DNA of 64,000 bases from Zavarzinella sp. GTDB taxonomy: Bacteria; Planctomycetota; Planctomycetia; Gemmatales; Gemmataceae. The translations under genes and the position numbers were made by a program. This document shows positions 8,797-18,089 of the stretch, piece by piece. The number at the start of each line of letters is the position of its first letter. Positions within the stretch are counted from its first letter, which is position 1. The stretch is taken from the NCBI GenBank assembly GCA_041399155.1, contig JAWKTI010000001.1:1736001-1800000 (forward strand). The letters are read 5' to 3'. Below the pieces are notes generated by a model. That model was given only the letters and a program-made list of their open reading frames with translations. It was not told where the DNA came from and made no database searches.

Positions 8797-10416
8797 ATGG
8801 CGAGAGTATTAATTTGCGACAAGCTTGAACAAGCTGGCATTCGCATTTTAGAACAGGCAGGTATCGAAGTAGACAACCGAACTGGCTTGAAAGGTGCGGA
8901 ATTGCTCGCTGCACTGCAGGCTGCGGATGCAGCGATTGTTCGTTCTGCCACTCGGATTACCAGCGAATTACTTGCAAATCGCGGTAAACTGAGCTGCGTC
9001 GTGCGGGCTGGAGTGGGTGTCGATAATATCGACGTACCTGCTGCCAGCCGTGCTGGTGTTGTAGTAATGAATACCCCAGGCGGTAATACCATTTCCGCTG
9101 CTGAACACACCATTGCTCTGATGATGAGTCTGGCACGTCACATTCCTGCGGCAGATGCATCAATGAAAGCTGGCAAGTGGGATCGCAACCGCTTTCTGGG
9201 TACTCAGGTTACCGGGAAAACACTCGGCATCATTGGACTTGGACGGATTGGCCGTGAGGTTGCTCAGCGTGCCACCGGATTAGGCATGAACGTGCTTGGT
9301 TACGACCCATTGATCACACCCGAGAAAGCCGCTGAGTTCAACATTCATGCCTGCCGTTCCAAAGAGGAACTGTTGCCGAAATGCGATTTTCTGACGCTGC
9401 ACATCCCATTTACACCTGAAACGAAAGATTTTATCGCCGCAAAAGAGATGGAATTGCTGCCAAAAGGTGCCCGCATCCTGAACGTTGCACGTGGTGGTGT
9501 GGTCAACGAGACCGATCTTGCAGCAGCCCTTCTATCCGGCCAATTGGGCGGTGCGGGCGTTGACGTTTTTGAAGTGGAACCTGTTCCCACGGACAATCCA
9601 CTGTTTCAGGCGCCTAATGTCGTGTTAACTCCCCACCTGGGTGCCTCTACTTTCGAGGCACAGGAAGCGGTGGCGATTGAAGCGGCCCACCTGCTGATCG
9701 ATTTTCTGCAGAAAGGGATTGTCCAGTGTGCCGTGAACCTGCCATCGATTAATCGAACGGAACTGGAGCAGCTTCGCACCTCTCTTGACCTCGCTTACCG
9801 CCTGGGGTTGTACCATAATCAGGCTGCCCAGGGGGCGATTCGCAAAGCGGTGCTCACTTTCCGTGGCGAAAGCATGAATACCAATACCCGCCTGCTGGCT
9901 GCTGCGTTTACGGCTGGGCTCCTGGAACGGTATCTCAGTGAGAGTGTGAATTATGTGAATGCGCCGATTCTGGCACGCGATCGCGGTATCGATATCGTCA
10001 CCGCATCGACAGATGCCCGCGGTGACTTTGCAAATTTAATGCATACAGAAGTACACACTGATCAGGAAATATCCGTCGCAGCAGGCACTCTGTTTGGAGA
10101 TCGTTATCCCCGTCTGGTTCAATTGGGTGTGTATCGGCTGGAAAGCTATCTGGATGGTATTTTACTGGTTTTCCCACATACAGATGAACCTGGCGTGATT
10201 GGATATATGGGCGGGGTCTTTGGTCGCCATGGAGTGAATATTGCTGGCATGCACCTTGGCCGTCAGGCACCAGGTGGGGATGCCATCGCAGTGATGCACC
10301 TCGACAACAAACCGTCTCAGGCAGCCCTGGACGAAATCTGCCAGCACAAAGCAATACGCTCGGTAACTGTCGTAAATCTGCCACAGGCGGGGCAGATGCC
10401 AAGCTGGCTGGGATAA
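8797..10416 (+). CDS. serA: D-3-phosphoglycerate dehydrogenase
   Basis: 539 residues, the length of the long SerA type. The substrate-binding N-terminal domain includes VRAGVGVDNIDV. The NAD-binding Rossmann motif is GIIGLGRIGREV, followed by NVARGGVVNE and LGGAGVDVFEVEP, and the catalytic His is in TPHLGAST. After the catalytic domain comes an intervening domain (about 320-450) and a C-terminal ACT domain (LLVFPHTDEPGVIGYMGGVFG onward) that in relatives mediates serine feedback inhibition. The enzyme oxidises 3-phosphoglycerate to 3-phosphohydroxypyruvate, the first step of serine synthesis. It begins 40 bases after ribE on the same strand and converges on the S41 peptidase gene. Confidence 0.97.
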   Translation: MARVLICDKLEQAGIRILEQAGIEVDNRTGLKGAELLAALQAADAAIVRSATRITSELLANRGKLSCVVRAGVGVDNIDVPAASRAGVVVMNTPGGNTISAAEHTIALMMSLARHIPAADASMKAGKWDRNRFLGTQVTGKTLGIIGLGRIGREVAQRATGLGMNVLGYDPLITPEKAAEFNIHACRSKEELLPKCDFLTLHIPFTPETKDFIAAKEMELLPKGARILNVARGGVVNETDLAAALLSGQLGGAGVDVFEVEPVPTDNPLFQAPNVVLTPHLGASTFEAQEAVAIEAAHLLIDFLQKGIVQCAVNLPSINRTELEQLRTSLDLAYRLGLYHNQAAQGAIRKAVLTFRGESMNTNTRLLAAAFTAGLLERYLSESVNYVNAPILARDRGIDIVTASTDARGDFANLMHTEVHTDQEISVAAGTLFGDRYPRLVQLGVYRLESYLDGILLVFPHTDEPGVIGYMGGVFGRHGVNIAGMHLGRQAPGGDAIAVMHLDNKPSQAALDEICQHKAIRSVTVVNLPQAGQMPSWLG

Positions 10417-10462
10417 TAATGAAAGAAAACTAATGGAAAAAATCTCAGAGAAGTAGCGGGAA

Positions 10463-11854
10463 TCACGGCCCCATCGGCATTAAGTTCATCGATTTGGACT
10501 GAACCATTTCACGCACCGCCTGGATGGCAATTTCTGATTGGCGCTGAGTGTTCGTTTCAATAACATCCGGTGTCAGACCGGTGCCATGAAAACTAGTTCC
10601 ATGGGGACTGGCTAATCGTGCGATGGTCATTCGAATTGATGGCGAAAATGCATTTTTGCCAAGAGCAGGCAGGCGAATCGTTCCCTGCACTGTTCCTTTA
10701 CCATAAGTAGTTGTCCCAACGATGTGGGCACGTTTATGATCTCGCAGTGCAAATGCAAATACTTCTGCGGCACTTGCAGTTTTACCATCAACAAGGATCA
10801 CGATTGGTAGCTGGATGATCGCACCAGGATCGTTCGCAGTGATGGAATCATTGAAATCAGGCACCCGACCATTCGTGCTGACGATCAAACCGGTAGTAAG
10901 AAATCGCTCCGCACATTTGGCTGCTGCCTGAAGTGACCCGCCTGGATTCCCACGCAAGTCAATCACCAGTCCCTCTATCCCCTGCATACCAACGAGCGTA
11001 TCCAGTGCTTCGCGTAATTGGTTTGGAGTGTGCTTGTTGAACTCTTTAATCTGGATCACCGCCAGTTCGTCATCGATCTGGTTCGCAATTACTGTCAGAT
11101 CAAGAGGCTTTGCTTCTTCCACGGGATGATGTTCGTAAGCACTAAACATGTCCAGCGAATTGGATGCACCACAGATAAACTCAAAAACAACCGCATTTGC
11201 AACTTTCAACCCAAGAAAACGTCTTGCAGCACTACATACCTCATCAAGCATTCCTACAGCATCATCGGCTGTTTTTGGTGTTCGGCCCAGCCATGCCTGC
11301 CTTGCCTGAGTACGAAATCGCTCCAACTCAACAGTGGTTGCGGAAGGTGTATACTGGCTGACAAACTTTGAGTTGCTGAGAGCATGCAAAAATTCATTCA
11401 TCCCCTGATCAAACAACCTGCCAGGGGTCACCTTATCAGCATCAATGTAATAATCCGCTAGTTTATCAAGTAGTTCGCGGTACAAACCAAACACTTCGGC
11501 ACGAGTCAACTTCATAATCGCCTTTCGATACTCCGGGTCTTCCTGCCGGCGAGTTTGAAGTAAGTAGCGAAGATTCACCTGAACATGTTCTTTGGCTTCC
11601 AGGTTATTTCGGTCAAGTGCAATGACCTGTAGCCATGTTCGTAAAGCCTTATCCCAATGTGCAGTGCTCTCCTGTTTCAGTGCGAGAGAACGCAATTCCT
11701 GCACTGGAGAATTAACAGGTAAACTTTGTGCGTTGGATGGTAAAACAAAAATGCCAATGCAACAAATGACACCCAGTAAGGTGTTGAAAGTAGAACGGTA
11801 GTTGCCCAACACGCCTGCCCTCCCAAATGGTGTCAACTGGAGAGGTATTACCAT
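10463..11854 (-). CDS. S41-family (C-terminal processing) peptidase
   Basis: About 463 residues from the ATG at 11854; an in-frame upstream extension to 11893 lacks a good start. A hydrophobic stretch at about 28-41 (TLLGVICCIGIFVLPSNAQS) acts as signal peptide or anchor. The N-terminal third looks helical (TPR-like, 'HWDKALRTWLQVIALDRNNLEA'). The catalytic domain has GLVIDLRGNPGGSL, then DGKTASAAE with Ser361 and TTTYGKGTVQ with Lys386, which form the Ser/Lys dyad of S41 proteases. The PDZ domain expected before the core is not clearly visible. Relatives degrade or process proteins in the periplasm. It sits alone, converging on serA, with about 280 bases of non-coding DNA between its start and sucA. 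Confidence 0.85.
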   Translation of the reverse strand: MVIPLQLTPFGRAGVLGNYRSTFNTLLGVICCIGIFVLPSNAQSLPVNSPVQELRSLALKQESTAHWDKALRTWLQVIALDRNNLEAKEHVQVNLRYLLQTRRQEDPEYRKAIMKLTRAEVFGLYRELLDKLADYYIDADKVTPGRLFDQGMNEFLHALSNSKFVSQYTPSATTVELERFRTQARQAWLGRTPKTADDAVGMLDEVCSAARRFLGLKVANAVVFEFICGASNSLDMFSAYEHHPVEEAKPLDLTVIANQIDDELAVIQIKEFNKHTPNQLREALDTLVGMQGIEGLVIDLRGNPGGSLQAAAKCAERFLTTGLIVSTNGRVPDFNDSITANDPGAIIQLPIVILVDGKTASAAEVFAFALRDHKRAHIVGTTTYGKGTVQGTIRLPALGKNAFSPSIRMTIARLASPHGTSFHGTGLTPDVIETNTQRQSEIAIQAVREMVQSKSMNLMPMGP

Positions 11855-12134
11855 GTTCACGTAAGTATATCTGATGTGCACAGCCCTTGTCAATCAATTA
11901 GTTGACTTTTTTCAGAACCACTTGTGCACCGTTTGAAGACGGAGAACAAGCAGAAAAAGTTTTGCCAAAAGCAAAAATGAATAATTTTTAACAAATATCG
12001 TGTAAAAACTTCTCTGGTATTTTTTTGTTTTCCAAGGTATGAAATCCCAACAGTCGATTCGCCCAGTTTGGATAGTAGAACTACAATAAGAATACCAGCA
12101 GCACCTGTACCCTGATAAACCAGCCTTGAATTCC

Positions 12135-14906
12135 ATGCACAACCTGAAATTTGCAAACCGCTACAATTTAGAGTTCATCGAGCAACAGTATCAACTGTGG
12201 TCCAGCAATCCTGAAAATGTTGATCCCCAGTGGCAGGCATTTTTTGAAGGATTTGAACTGTCCGCCCAGGGATTGTTCTCTGCCAATGATACCAGTTACA
12301 CCTCGATCGTTCGCCTGATTCAAAACTACCGCAATATTGGCCACTTGCAGGCACAAATAGACCCACTTGCAGATCCACCTGGCCCCCACGCACACCTGAG
12401 CCTGGAAGAGTATGGTTTAAGCGAAAAAGACCTTGATCGCTATTTCGATTGCAGTGCGTTTCATGGCATGAATCGAGCAACGTTACGAGAACTTCTGGCT
12501 GTATTACAGGAAACTTACTGTGGTACGGTGGGGGTGGAATATGGCCACATTCAGGACAACACTATCCGCGACTGGTTGAAAGCACGGATTGAACCACGTC
12601 GGATGCGACCGGAAGCAACGGTCGAACAGCAAAAACGCACCTTGAACATGCTGGTCCGTGCCGAAAATTTTGAACAGTTTTTAGCCGCACGGTATCCTGG
12701 CCAGAAACGTTTCAGCCTGGAAGGTGGGGAAACCCTGATGCCAGTGCTGGAAGCGATCATCGAAAGAGGTCCCAGTCTGGGTATCCGTGAATTTGTACTG
12801 GGAATGTCCCACCGTGGGCGACTGAATGTGCTGGCTAACACTTTGCGGAAGCCGCCAATCGACATTTTCGCTGAATTTGAAGACAATTTTCAGCCTGATT
12901 CCTACGAAGGCGACGGTGATGTAAAATATCACTTGGGATTCTCCAGCGACTACCAGACATCTGATGGAAATTCAATTCACCTGTCTTTAACACCCAACCC
13001 CAGCCACCTGGAAGCTGTCGATGCTGTCGTCGAAGGTCGCACGCGGGCAAAACAACGATTGCACCGCGATAAAGAGCGCAGGATGGGAGTCCCCATTCTG
13101 ATTCACGGTGATGCCGCCTTCGCTGGCCAAGGCATTGTTGCAGAAGTTTTCAATCTGGCCAACGTGGAAGGCTACACAACTGGTGGAACAGTTCACATCA
13201 TTGTGAACAACCAGATTGGCTTTACCACTTCGCCTCAGGACGGTCGATCAACGCAATACTGCACTGACATCTCCAAGATGATTCAGGCACCAGTATTCCA
13301 TGTGAATGCCGAGGATCCGGATTCATGCGTTTTCATTGCAGAACTTGCCATCGAATTCCGCCAGCACTTTCGACGTGACGTGATAATCGACATCAACTGT
13401 TACCGGAAGTGGGGTCATAATGAGGGCGACGAACCGGGATTCATGCACCCTAAGTTATATAACAAAATAAACAAGCGAAAATCGATTGCCCTGCTCTATC
13501 AGGAGCAGTTGATCCGATCGAAGCGTTTCACTGAAGCCCAGATCAAGCAGATTGTGACAGATTACCGCACTACTTTGGATAATGTTCAGCAACAGGTAAA
13601 AAAAGAAGCCAATTTGCGAACTCGCACCAAGTCGTATGGTGGACCATGGACCGGGATGCAGGCCGAATATCGCCACGAAGCAACCCGCACGGGTGTCAGC
13701 CGGGAATTACTGGAGCATGTCATTACGGTGGCAACGACGATTCCCACAGATGTGAAACCGTTTGACAAAATCGAACGTATTCTGGATCAAAGACGCGAAT
13801 CTGTGCTTACCACGGATAAAATTGATTGGGCTACTGCGGAATGCCTTGCCTTTGGCTCGTTAGTTGCGGAAGGCACTTCTGTACGTCTGAGTGGGCAGGA
13901 TAGTCGCCGTGGCACCTTCAGTCAGCGGCACGCAATCATTGTCGATCAGGAAACACTCCGCAAATACAACCCAATCGATCAACTGAGCAGCCAGCAGAGT
14001 TTCTTCCGAGTATATGATTCCCCACTGAGTGAAGAAGCGGTACTCGGTTTTGAGTTGGGCTTTTCGTTCGACGCACCCAACACGCTGGTGCTGTGGGAAG
14101 CCCAATTTGGCGACTTCGTCAATGGTGCCCAGAGTATTATTGACCAATATCTGATTTGCTCGGAAACAAAATGGCAGCGTTCCAGCGGGTTGGTGCTGTT
14201 GCTGCCCCACGGATATGAAGGTCAGGGGCCTGAGCACTCTTCTGGCCGATTAGAGCGATTTTTGCAATCCTGTGCAGAAAACAACATTCAGGTATGCAAT
14301 CTGACCACTCCTGCCCAGTACTTCCATGTGCTTCGACGGCAAATGCGGCGGGATTTCCGCAAACCACTAATTATCATGACGCCGAAAAGCCTGTTGCGGC
14401 ACAAAATGTGCGTCTCCACACTATCATCGATGACGAATGACCATTTTCATGAAGTGATCGACGATCAGGTGCCAGTGGAAGATGTTAAACGCGTTCTGAT
14501 GTGCAGTGGGAAACTTTATTACGAACTACTTGAAGCACGCGGGGACCGCACTGATATTGCACTCGTGCGAATGGAACAGTTTTATCCATTCCCAGAACAG
14601 AAACTGTCTGAAATACTTTCCCAGTATACTCAGGCTGAAATGGTGTGGGTGCAAGAAGAATCGCAGAATATGGGTGGCTGGCAGTTTATCGAGCCACGTA
14701 TACGCGGAATGGGATATGAAGTATCTTATGTTGGGCGAGACCCAAGTGCCTCACCTGCTGTGGGTTCGTTAAAACTGCATAAGAAAGAGCAGGAACTGCT
14801 GATCAGCACCGCACTGAATGGCGAATCGGGCAGCCATATGATCGCCCAAACCAAACTGATTCAAGTGCGAGCACCAATTTTCTACCGTTACAAGCAAACC
14901 CACTAA
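12135..14906 (+). CDS. sucA: 2-oxoglutarate dehydrogenase E1 component
   Basis: About 923 residues from the ATG at 12135 (a TTG nine bases earlier is also in frame). The N-terminus has the family hallmark FIEQQYQLWSSNPENVDPQW for E2 interaction. Thiamine diphosphate and substrate motifs follow: GMSHRGRLNVLAN, HLSLTPNPSHLEAVDAVVEG, ILIHGDAAFAGQGIVAE, the Mg/ThDP stretch VNNQIGFTT, and RKWGHNEGDEP. The C-terminal transketolase-like domain ends with VQEESQNMGGWQFI. It decarboxylates 2-oxoglutarate in the TCA cycle and passes the succinyl group to E2. The E2 gene is not next to it, unlike the common sucAB arrangement. It converges on the bioD-bioA fusion. Confidence 0.97.
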   Translation: MHNLKFANRYNLEFIEQQYQLWSSNPENVDPQWQAFFEGFELSAQGLFSANDTSYTSIVRLIQNYRNIGHLQAQIDPLADPPGPHAHLSLEEYGLSEKDLDRYFDCSAFHGMNRATLRELLAVLQETYCGTVGVEYGHIQDNTIRDWLKARIEPRRMRPEATVEQQKRTLNMLVRAENFEQFLAARYPGQKRFSLEGGETLMPVLEAIIERGPSLGIREFVLGMSHRGRLNVLANTLRKPPIDIFAEFEDNFQPDSYEGDGDVKYHLGFSSDYQTSDGNSIHLSLTPNPSHLEAVDAVVEGRTRAKQRLHRDKERRMGVPILIHGDAAFAGQGIVAEVFNLANVEGYTTGGTVHIIVNNQIGFTTSPQDGRSTQYCTDISKMIQAPVFHVNAEDPDSCVFIAELAIEFRQHFRRDVIIDINCYRKWGHNEGDEPGFMHPKLYNKINKRKSIALLYQEQLIRSKRFTEAQIKQIVTDYRTTLDNVQQQVKKEANLRTRTKSYGGPWTGMQAEYRHEATRTGVSRELLEHVITVATTIPTDVKPFDKIERILDQRRESVLTTDKIDWATAECLAFGSLVAEGTSVRLSGQDSRRGTFSQRHAIIVDQETLRKYNPIDQLSSQQSFFRVYDSPLSEEAVLGFELGFSFDAPNTLVLWEAQFGDFVNGAQSIIDQYLICSETKWQRSSGLVLLLPHGYEGQGPEHSSGRLERFLQSCAENNIQVCNLTTPAQYFHVLRRQMRRDFRKPLIIMTPKSLLRHKMCVSTLSSMTNDHFHEVIDDQVPVEDVKRVLMCSGKLYYELLEARGDRTDIALVRMEQFYPFPEQKLSEILSQYTQAEMVWVQEESQNMGGWQFIEPRIRGMGYEVSYVGRDPSASPAVGSLKLHKKEQELLISTALNGESGSHMIAQTKLIQVRAPIFYRYKQTH

Positions 14907-14909
14907 ACA

Positions 14910-14935
14910 ACAATATTGAAACATTGCAATATTGT
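14910..14935. terminator. Inverted repeat between convergent sucA and bioDA
   Basis: A perfect nine-base inverted repeat (ACAATATTG / CAATATTGT) with an eight-base loop starts three bases after the sucA stop and ends two bases before the bioDA stop. Its position between two convergent genes suggests a shared, bidirectional terminator. The stem is AT-rich and not followed by a long T-run, so it would be weak as an intrinsic terminator. The repeat is seen directly; its role is inferred. Confidence 0.4.
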
Positions 14936-14937
14936 CA

Positions 14938-16875
14938 TCAATTAATATTAATTTCTTTGATCGATCTTTCCATTGCGGTTGCGATCTGTTCCAATGATGA
15001 ATCACTGGTGCAAAGTGGGGGCATCGCATAAACGACATTCCCTAATGGGCGAATCCAGACTCCATCAGCGAGACATTTCCTTCGGATTTGTGGGCCAATC
15101 GAAGCAAGATAACCGCCCGGAAACTGCAGATCAAGTGCGATGATCGTCCCACAGACACGCACATCGTGCACGTGGGGCAAAGCCGCAAGGCGGGGCACAC
15201 TCGCCAGCCATTTCGCTTCAATTCGTTTTGAATCCCGCAGCCACTCACCACGTACCATGATTTCCAGATTTTTGGCGATTAAGGCACATCCAAGAGGATT
15301 TGCTGTATAGGAATGCCCATGAAAGAATGTTTTGGTCCGATCTGCTATACAAAATTGCTCACAAACGCGCGAATTTACCAGGGTTACTGCCATCGGAAGA
15401 ACCCCGCCAGTAATGATTTTCCCACTGCAAATAAAATCAGGGACCACTTCACAGTTCTGGTGTGCCCACATTTTCCCAGTTCGGCCACCAGTCATCACTT
15501 CATCCGCAATGAACAATACGCCGTACTTGTTTGCAAGCTCTGCAATTTGTTTCAAAGTCTCTGGAGAGTGCATTTTCATCCCACCAGCACCCTGTACTAG
15601 TGGCTCCAAAATCAACCCCGCACAGTGTTCGTGGTGGGTCGCCAGAAATTCCTCCAGAGCAGCAGGATCTACCGGAATTTGTTTCACATCGAAAAAGAAT
15701 GGCTCAAAGCGGCCAAAAAAGACAGGATCTCTGCTGATCGACATCGCACCAAATGTGTCACCATGGTACGAGTTCTCAAATGTGATAAAAGTGGTCCGCT
15801 GTGCCTGATCCTGCATATGCCAGTATTGATAGGCCATTTTCATCGCCACTTCGACTGCGGTGCTGCCGTTGTCCGAAAAAAACACCCGACCACCGTTCCA
15901 TTTGGTAGTTTTCAGCAATCGATCTGCTGCCGCGATCGCTGGTTCGTGCGTCAGGCCAGCAAACATTACATGGTCAATCTTGTGGGTTGTTCTTCGAAGA
16001 GTTTCCATCAATTCCGGCTGACAGTGACCATGAAACGTAGTCCACCATGATGAAATCGCGTCAATGATCCGTCTGCCATCAGCCAGGTAAAGGTATTCGT
16101 TTTTCGCAGCCCGCACCAGCAATGGGGGTTCATCCACCACTAGCGGCGTGTATGGATGCCAGACGATATCCCGGTCAAGCTGCCCTAAACGATCAGAAGG
16201 ATCATCTGCAACTTGGCCGACGGGAATCATCTCAGATATATTTGTGGCAATCTCTTCAAGCGTCCGTTTCTGAAGAATGACCGATTCCTGTACCCCAGTC
16301 GCTGACCAATCGGTGGGATATTGCAGAGAAAATACGGGGAGTCTGGAGTGGTGCTTGATCTGCTCTTCTGCAAAAGGATCGTGTTCACCAATTATAACAA
16401 CAATTGAAGCTGCTAAGTTCATATTTTGTAAGACGTTAAGTGTTTGCAAACAACGTCCAACAGCACCCACAGTGGAATTGACGCACAGGATTAAGTGGGC
16501 AGAAAGATGTTGAAGAAATTCGATCTGCAGTGTTTTTTCATCCCATGGCGAGAGTGGGCTGCCAAAAGATTCAATCAATAACGGTAAATGTGATTTCGGA
16601 ACCGCCTGGATCACTTCGTCGATGGTGGGAAGCTGTTTCCCAGCCAGCCGTGCTGCCAGAACTGGTGCTAACGCAGCGGGTGCATGAAAGTGCCTTGGAA
16701 AAACGTTTGCATCTGGTACCAGACGGGAAATCTTTTCTGAATCGGAATCGCCGGATTCAACTGGTTTCCAATAACTCCAACTTGTGGCATGTGCAGCGAG
16801 AAACAGTGTGCAAAAAGTCGATTTTCCCGCATCAGTATCTGTGCCCACGACCAGCCAACGATTCATCTCGGACAT
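14938..16875 (-). CDS. bioDA: Fused dethiobiotin synthetase - adenosylmethionine-8-amino-7-oxononanoate transaminase
   Basis: 645 residues joining two biotin enzymes. Residues 1-220 are BioD-like: P-loop GTDTDAGKST (11-20), KPVESG with Lys37, and at 101 IESFGSPLSP in place of the usual VEGAGG. Residues from about 232 are BioA-like: DIVWHPYTP, SSWWTTFHGHCQP, FSDNGSTAVEVAMKMAYQYW, SYHGDTFGAMS, ADEVMTGGRTG and the PLP lysine Lys486 in CSGKIITGGVLPMA. The protein would make dethiobiotin from 8-amino-7-oxononanoate in two steps, amination with S-adenosylmethionine followed by carboxylation with ATP. The gene overlaps the end of bioF by 13 bases, so it is translated from the same message. An alternative ATG lies at 16866. 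BioD-then-BioA is the order of plant BIO3-BIO1 proteins. Confidence 0.92.
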   Translation of the reverse strand: MSEMNRWLVVGTDTDAGKSTFCTLFLAAHATSWSYWKPVESGDSDSEKISRLVPDANVFPRHFHAPAALAPVLAARLAGKQLPTIDEVIQAVPKSHLPLLIESFGSPLSPWDEKTLQIEFLQHLSAHLILCVNSTVGAVGRCLQTLNVLQNMNLAASIVVIIGEHDPFAEEQIKHHSRLPVFSLQYPTDWSATGVQESVILQKRTLEEIATNISEMIPVGQVADDPSDRLGQLDRDIVWHPYTPLVVDEPPLLVRAAKNEYLYLADGRRIIDAISSWWTTFHGHCQPELMETLRRTTHKIDHVMFAGLTHEPAIAAADRLLKTTKWNGGRVFFSDNGSTAVEVAMKMAYQYWHMQDQAQRTTFITFENSYHGDTFGAMSISRDPVFFGRFEPFFFDVKQIPVDPAALEEFLATHHEHCAGLILEPLVQGAGGMKMHSPETLKQIAELANKYGVLFIADEVMTGGRTGKMWAHQNCEVVPDFICSGKIITGGVLPMAVTLVNSRVCEQFCIADRTKTFFHGHSYTANPLGCALIAKNLEIMVRGEWLRDSKRIEAKWLASVPRLAALPHVHDVRVCGTIIALDLQFPGGYLASIGPQIRRKCLADGVWIRPLGNVVYAMPPLCTSDSSLEQIATAMERSIKEININ

Positions 16876-17996
16876 AATTGCACCAGCAAATTCACCAGTT
16901 GACTCAACAATTCTTGAGGATGGTCCGCATGGACCGAAATCCGCAACCGTGCGGTCCCTGGAGGTACACTTGGTGGGCGAATACCTCGGACATCGAAGCC
17001 GTTCTGCTGTAGTGCTCTGGCAACTTCCATGGTGGGTTTATCTTCCCCCACAATGATGGGAACAATGTATTCCGTACCCGCAGGCTTGAAACCCTTGCTT
17101 ACTAAAGCGTTACGAAAGAACTGATTATTGGTATGCAGAGCAGCCCGGGATTGGGGATCACTATTCACCTTTGCCAGGGAATCCAGCCACCATCTACCCA
17201 GAAGTGGGGGTAAACTGGTCGTAAAAATCAGATGTCGGCAACGATTAATTAAATAGTCTTTTAATAGTTTTGATGTTGCAATGTAGGCGCCATGTGCAGC
17301 CATTGCTTTCCCACCGGTATGGATCGAAGCCAAAATCCGCTTCCGCAGCCCGAGTTGATCGACGTAGCCAGATCCTGTGCCACCATAACAGCCAGTGGAG
17401 TGGGCCTCATCCACAATTACATGGGCACCATATTTTTCTGCCAGGGCACAAATACCAGTAAGATCCGCCAAGTCGCCATCCATGCTGAAAAGCGATTCGG
17501 TAATAATAAATCTCTGACGGTCGGGATCGTTGTGACTGGCCTCCTTTTTCAGACCTTCCTCCAACTGATTCAAATCGTTGTGGCGGTAATTGAAACGACG
17601 GCACTTTGCCAGTCGCAGGCCATCCACAATACAGGCATGGTTCAACTCATCCGTGGCTACCCAATCTCCAGGCTCCATAATAGTTGAAATCAGACCTTCG
17701 TTTGCAGAATACCCACTGGTCATCATCAGCACTGCATCCGCCTGGTGCCAGTTTGCAAGGCGGCATTCCAATTCGTCCCAAACAGCATGGTGCCCACGCA
17801 ATAGACGAGACGCTGTGCCACTTCTGCCCCACGTGGGGTCAGAATCATTGTGAATGGGTGCCTGAATACTGCTGTTGGCGTAGCCTAAGTAGTCGTTGGA
17901 GGTAAAATCGTGCCCCTCTCCCACCCGAAAACTACGAAAACGATCCTGCTTTCGCAGTTGATCTAAAACTTCATTCCACCGCTGTTCTAATGACAT
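16863..17996 (-). CDS. bioF: 8-amino-7-oxononanoate synthase
   Basis: 377 residues, normal for this alpha-oxoamine synthase. Motifs include DFTSNDYLGYANSS near the N-terminus, GSGxxSRLLRG-like GRSGTASRLLRGHHAVWDEL, TSGYSANEGLISTI, DEAHSTGCYGGTGSG (Asp binds the PLP ring nitrogen, His stacks) and the PLP Schiff-base lysine in HTGGKAMAAHGAYI. It condenses pimeloyl-thioester with L-alanine to start the biotin ring pathway. It lies between bioB (93 bases upstream) and the bioD-bioA fusion (overlapping), in one minus-strand block. Genes for pimelate formation (bioC/bioH) are not seen in the window. Confidence 0.95.
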   Translation of the reverse strand: MSLEQRWNEVLDQLRKQDRFRSFRVGEGHDFTSNDYLGYANSSIQAPIHNDSDPTWGRSGTASRLLRGHHAVWDELECRLANWHQADAVLMMTSGYSANEGLISTIMEPGDWVATDELNHACIVDGLRLAKCRRFNYRHNDLNQLEEGLKKEASHNDPDRQRFIITESLFSMDGDLADLTGICALAEKYGAHVIVDEAHSTGCYGGTGSGYVDQLGLRKRILASIHTGGKAMAAHGAYIATSKLLKDYLINRCRHLIFTTSLPPLLGRWWLDSLAKVNSDPQSRAALHTNNQFFRNALVSKGFKPAGTEYIVPIIVGEDKPTMEVARALQQNGFDVRGIRPPSVPPGTARLRISVHADHPQELLSQLVNLLVQLCPR

Positions 17997-18089
17997 GGAA
18001 AAACCGAACTTGAGATACTTCGTAATAAGATGAAGAAATTATTAAATCATCAATTAGTTATATATAAAATCAATTACATAATACACTAA

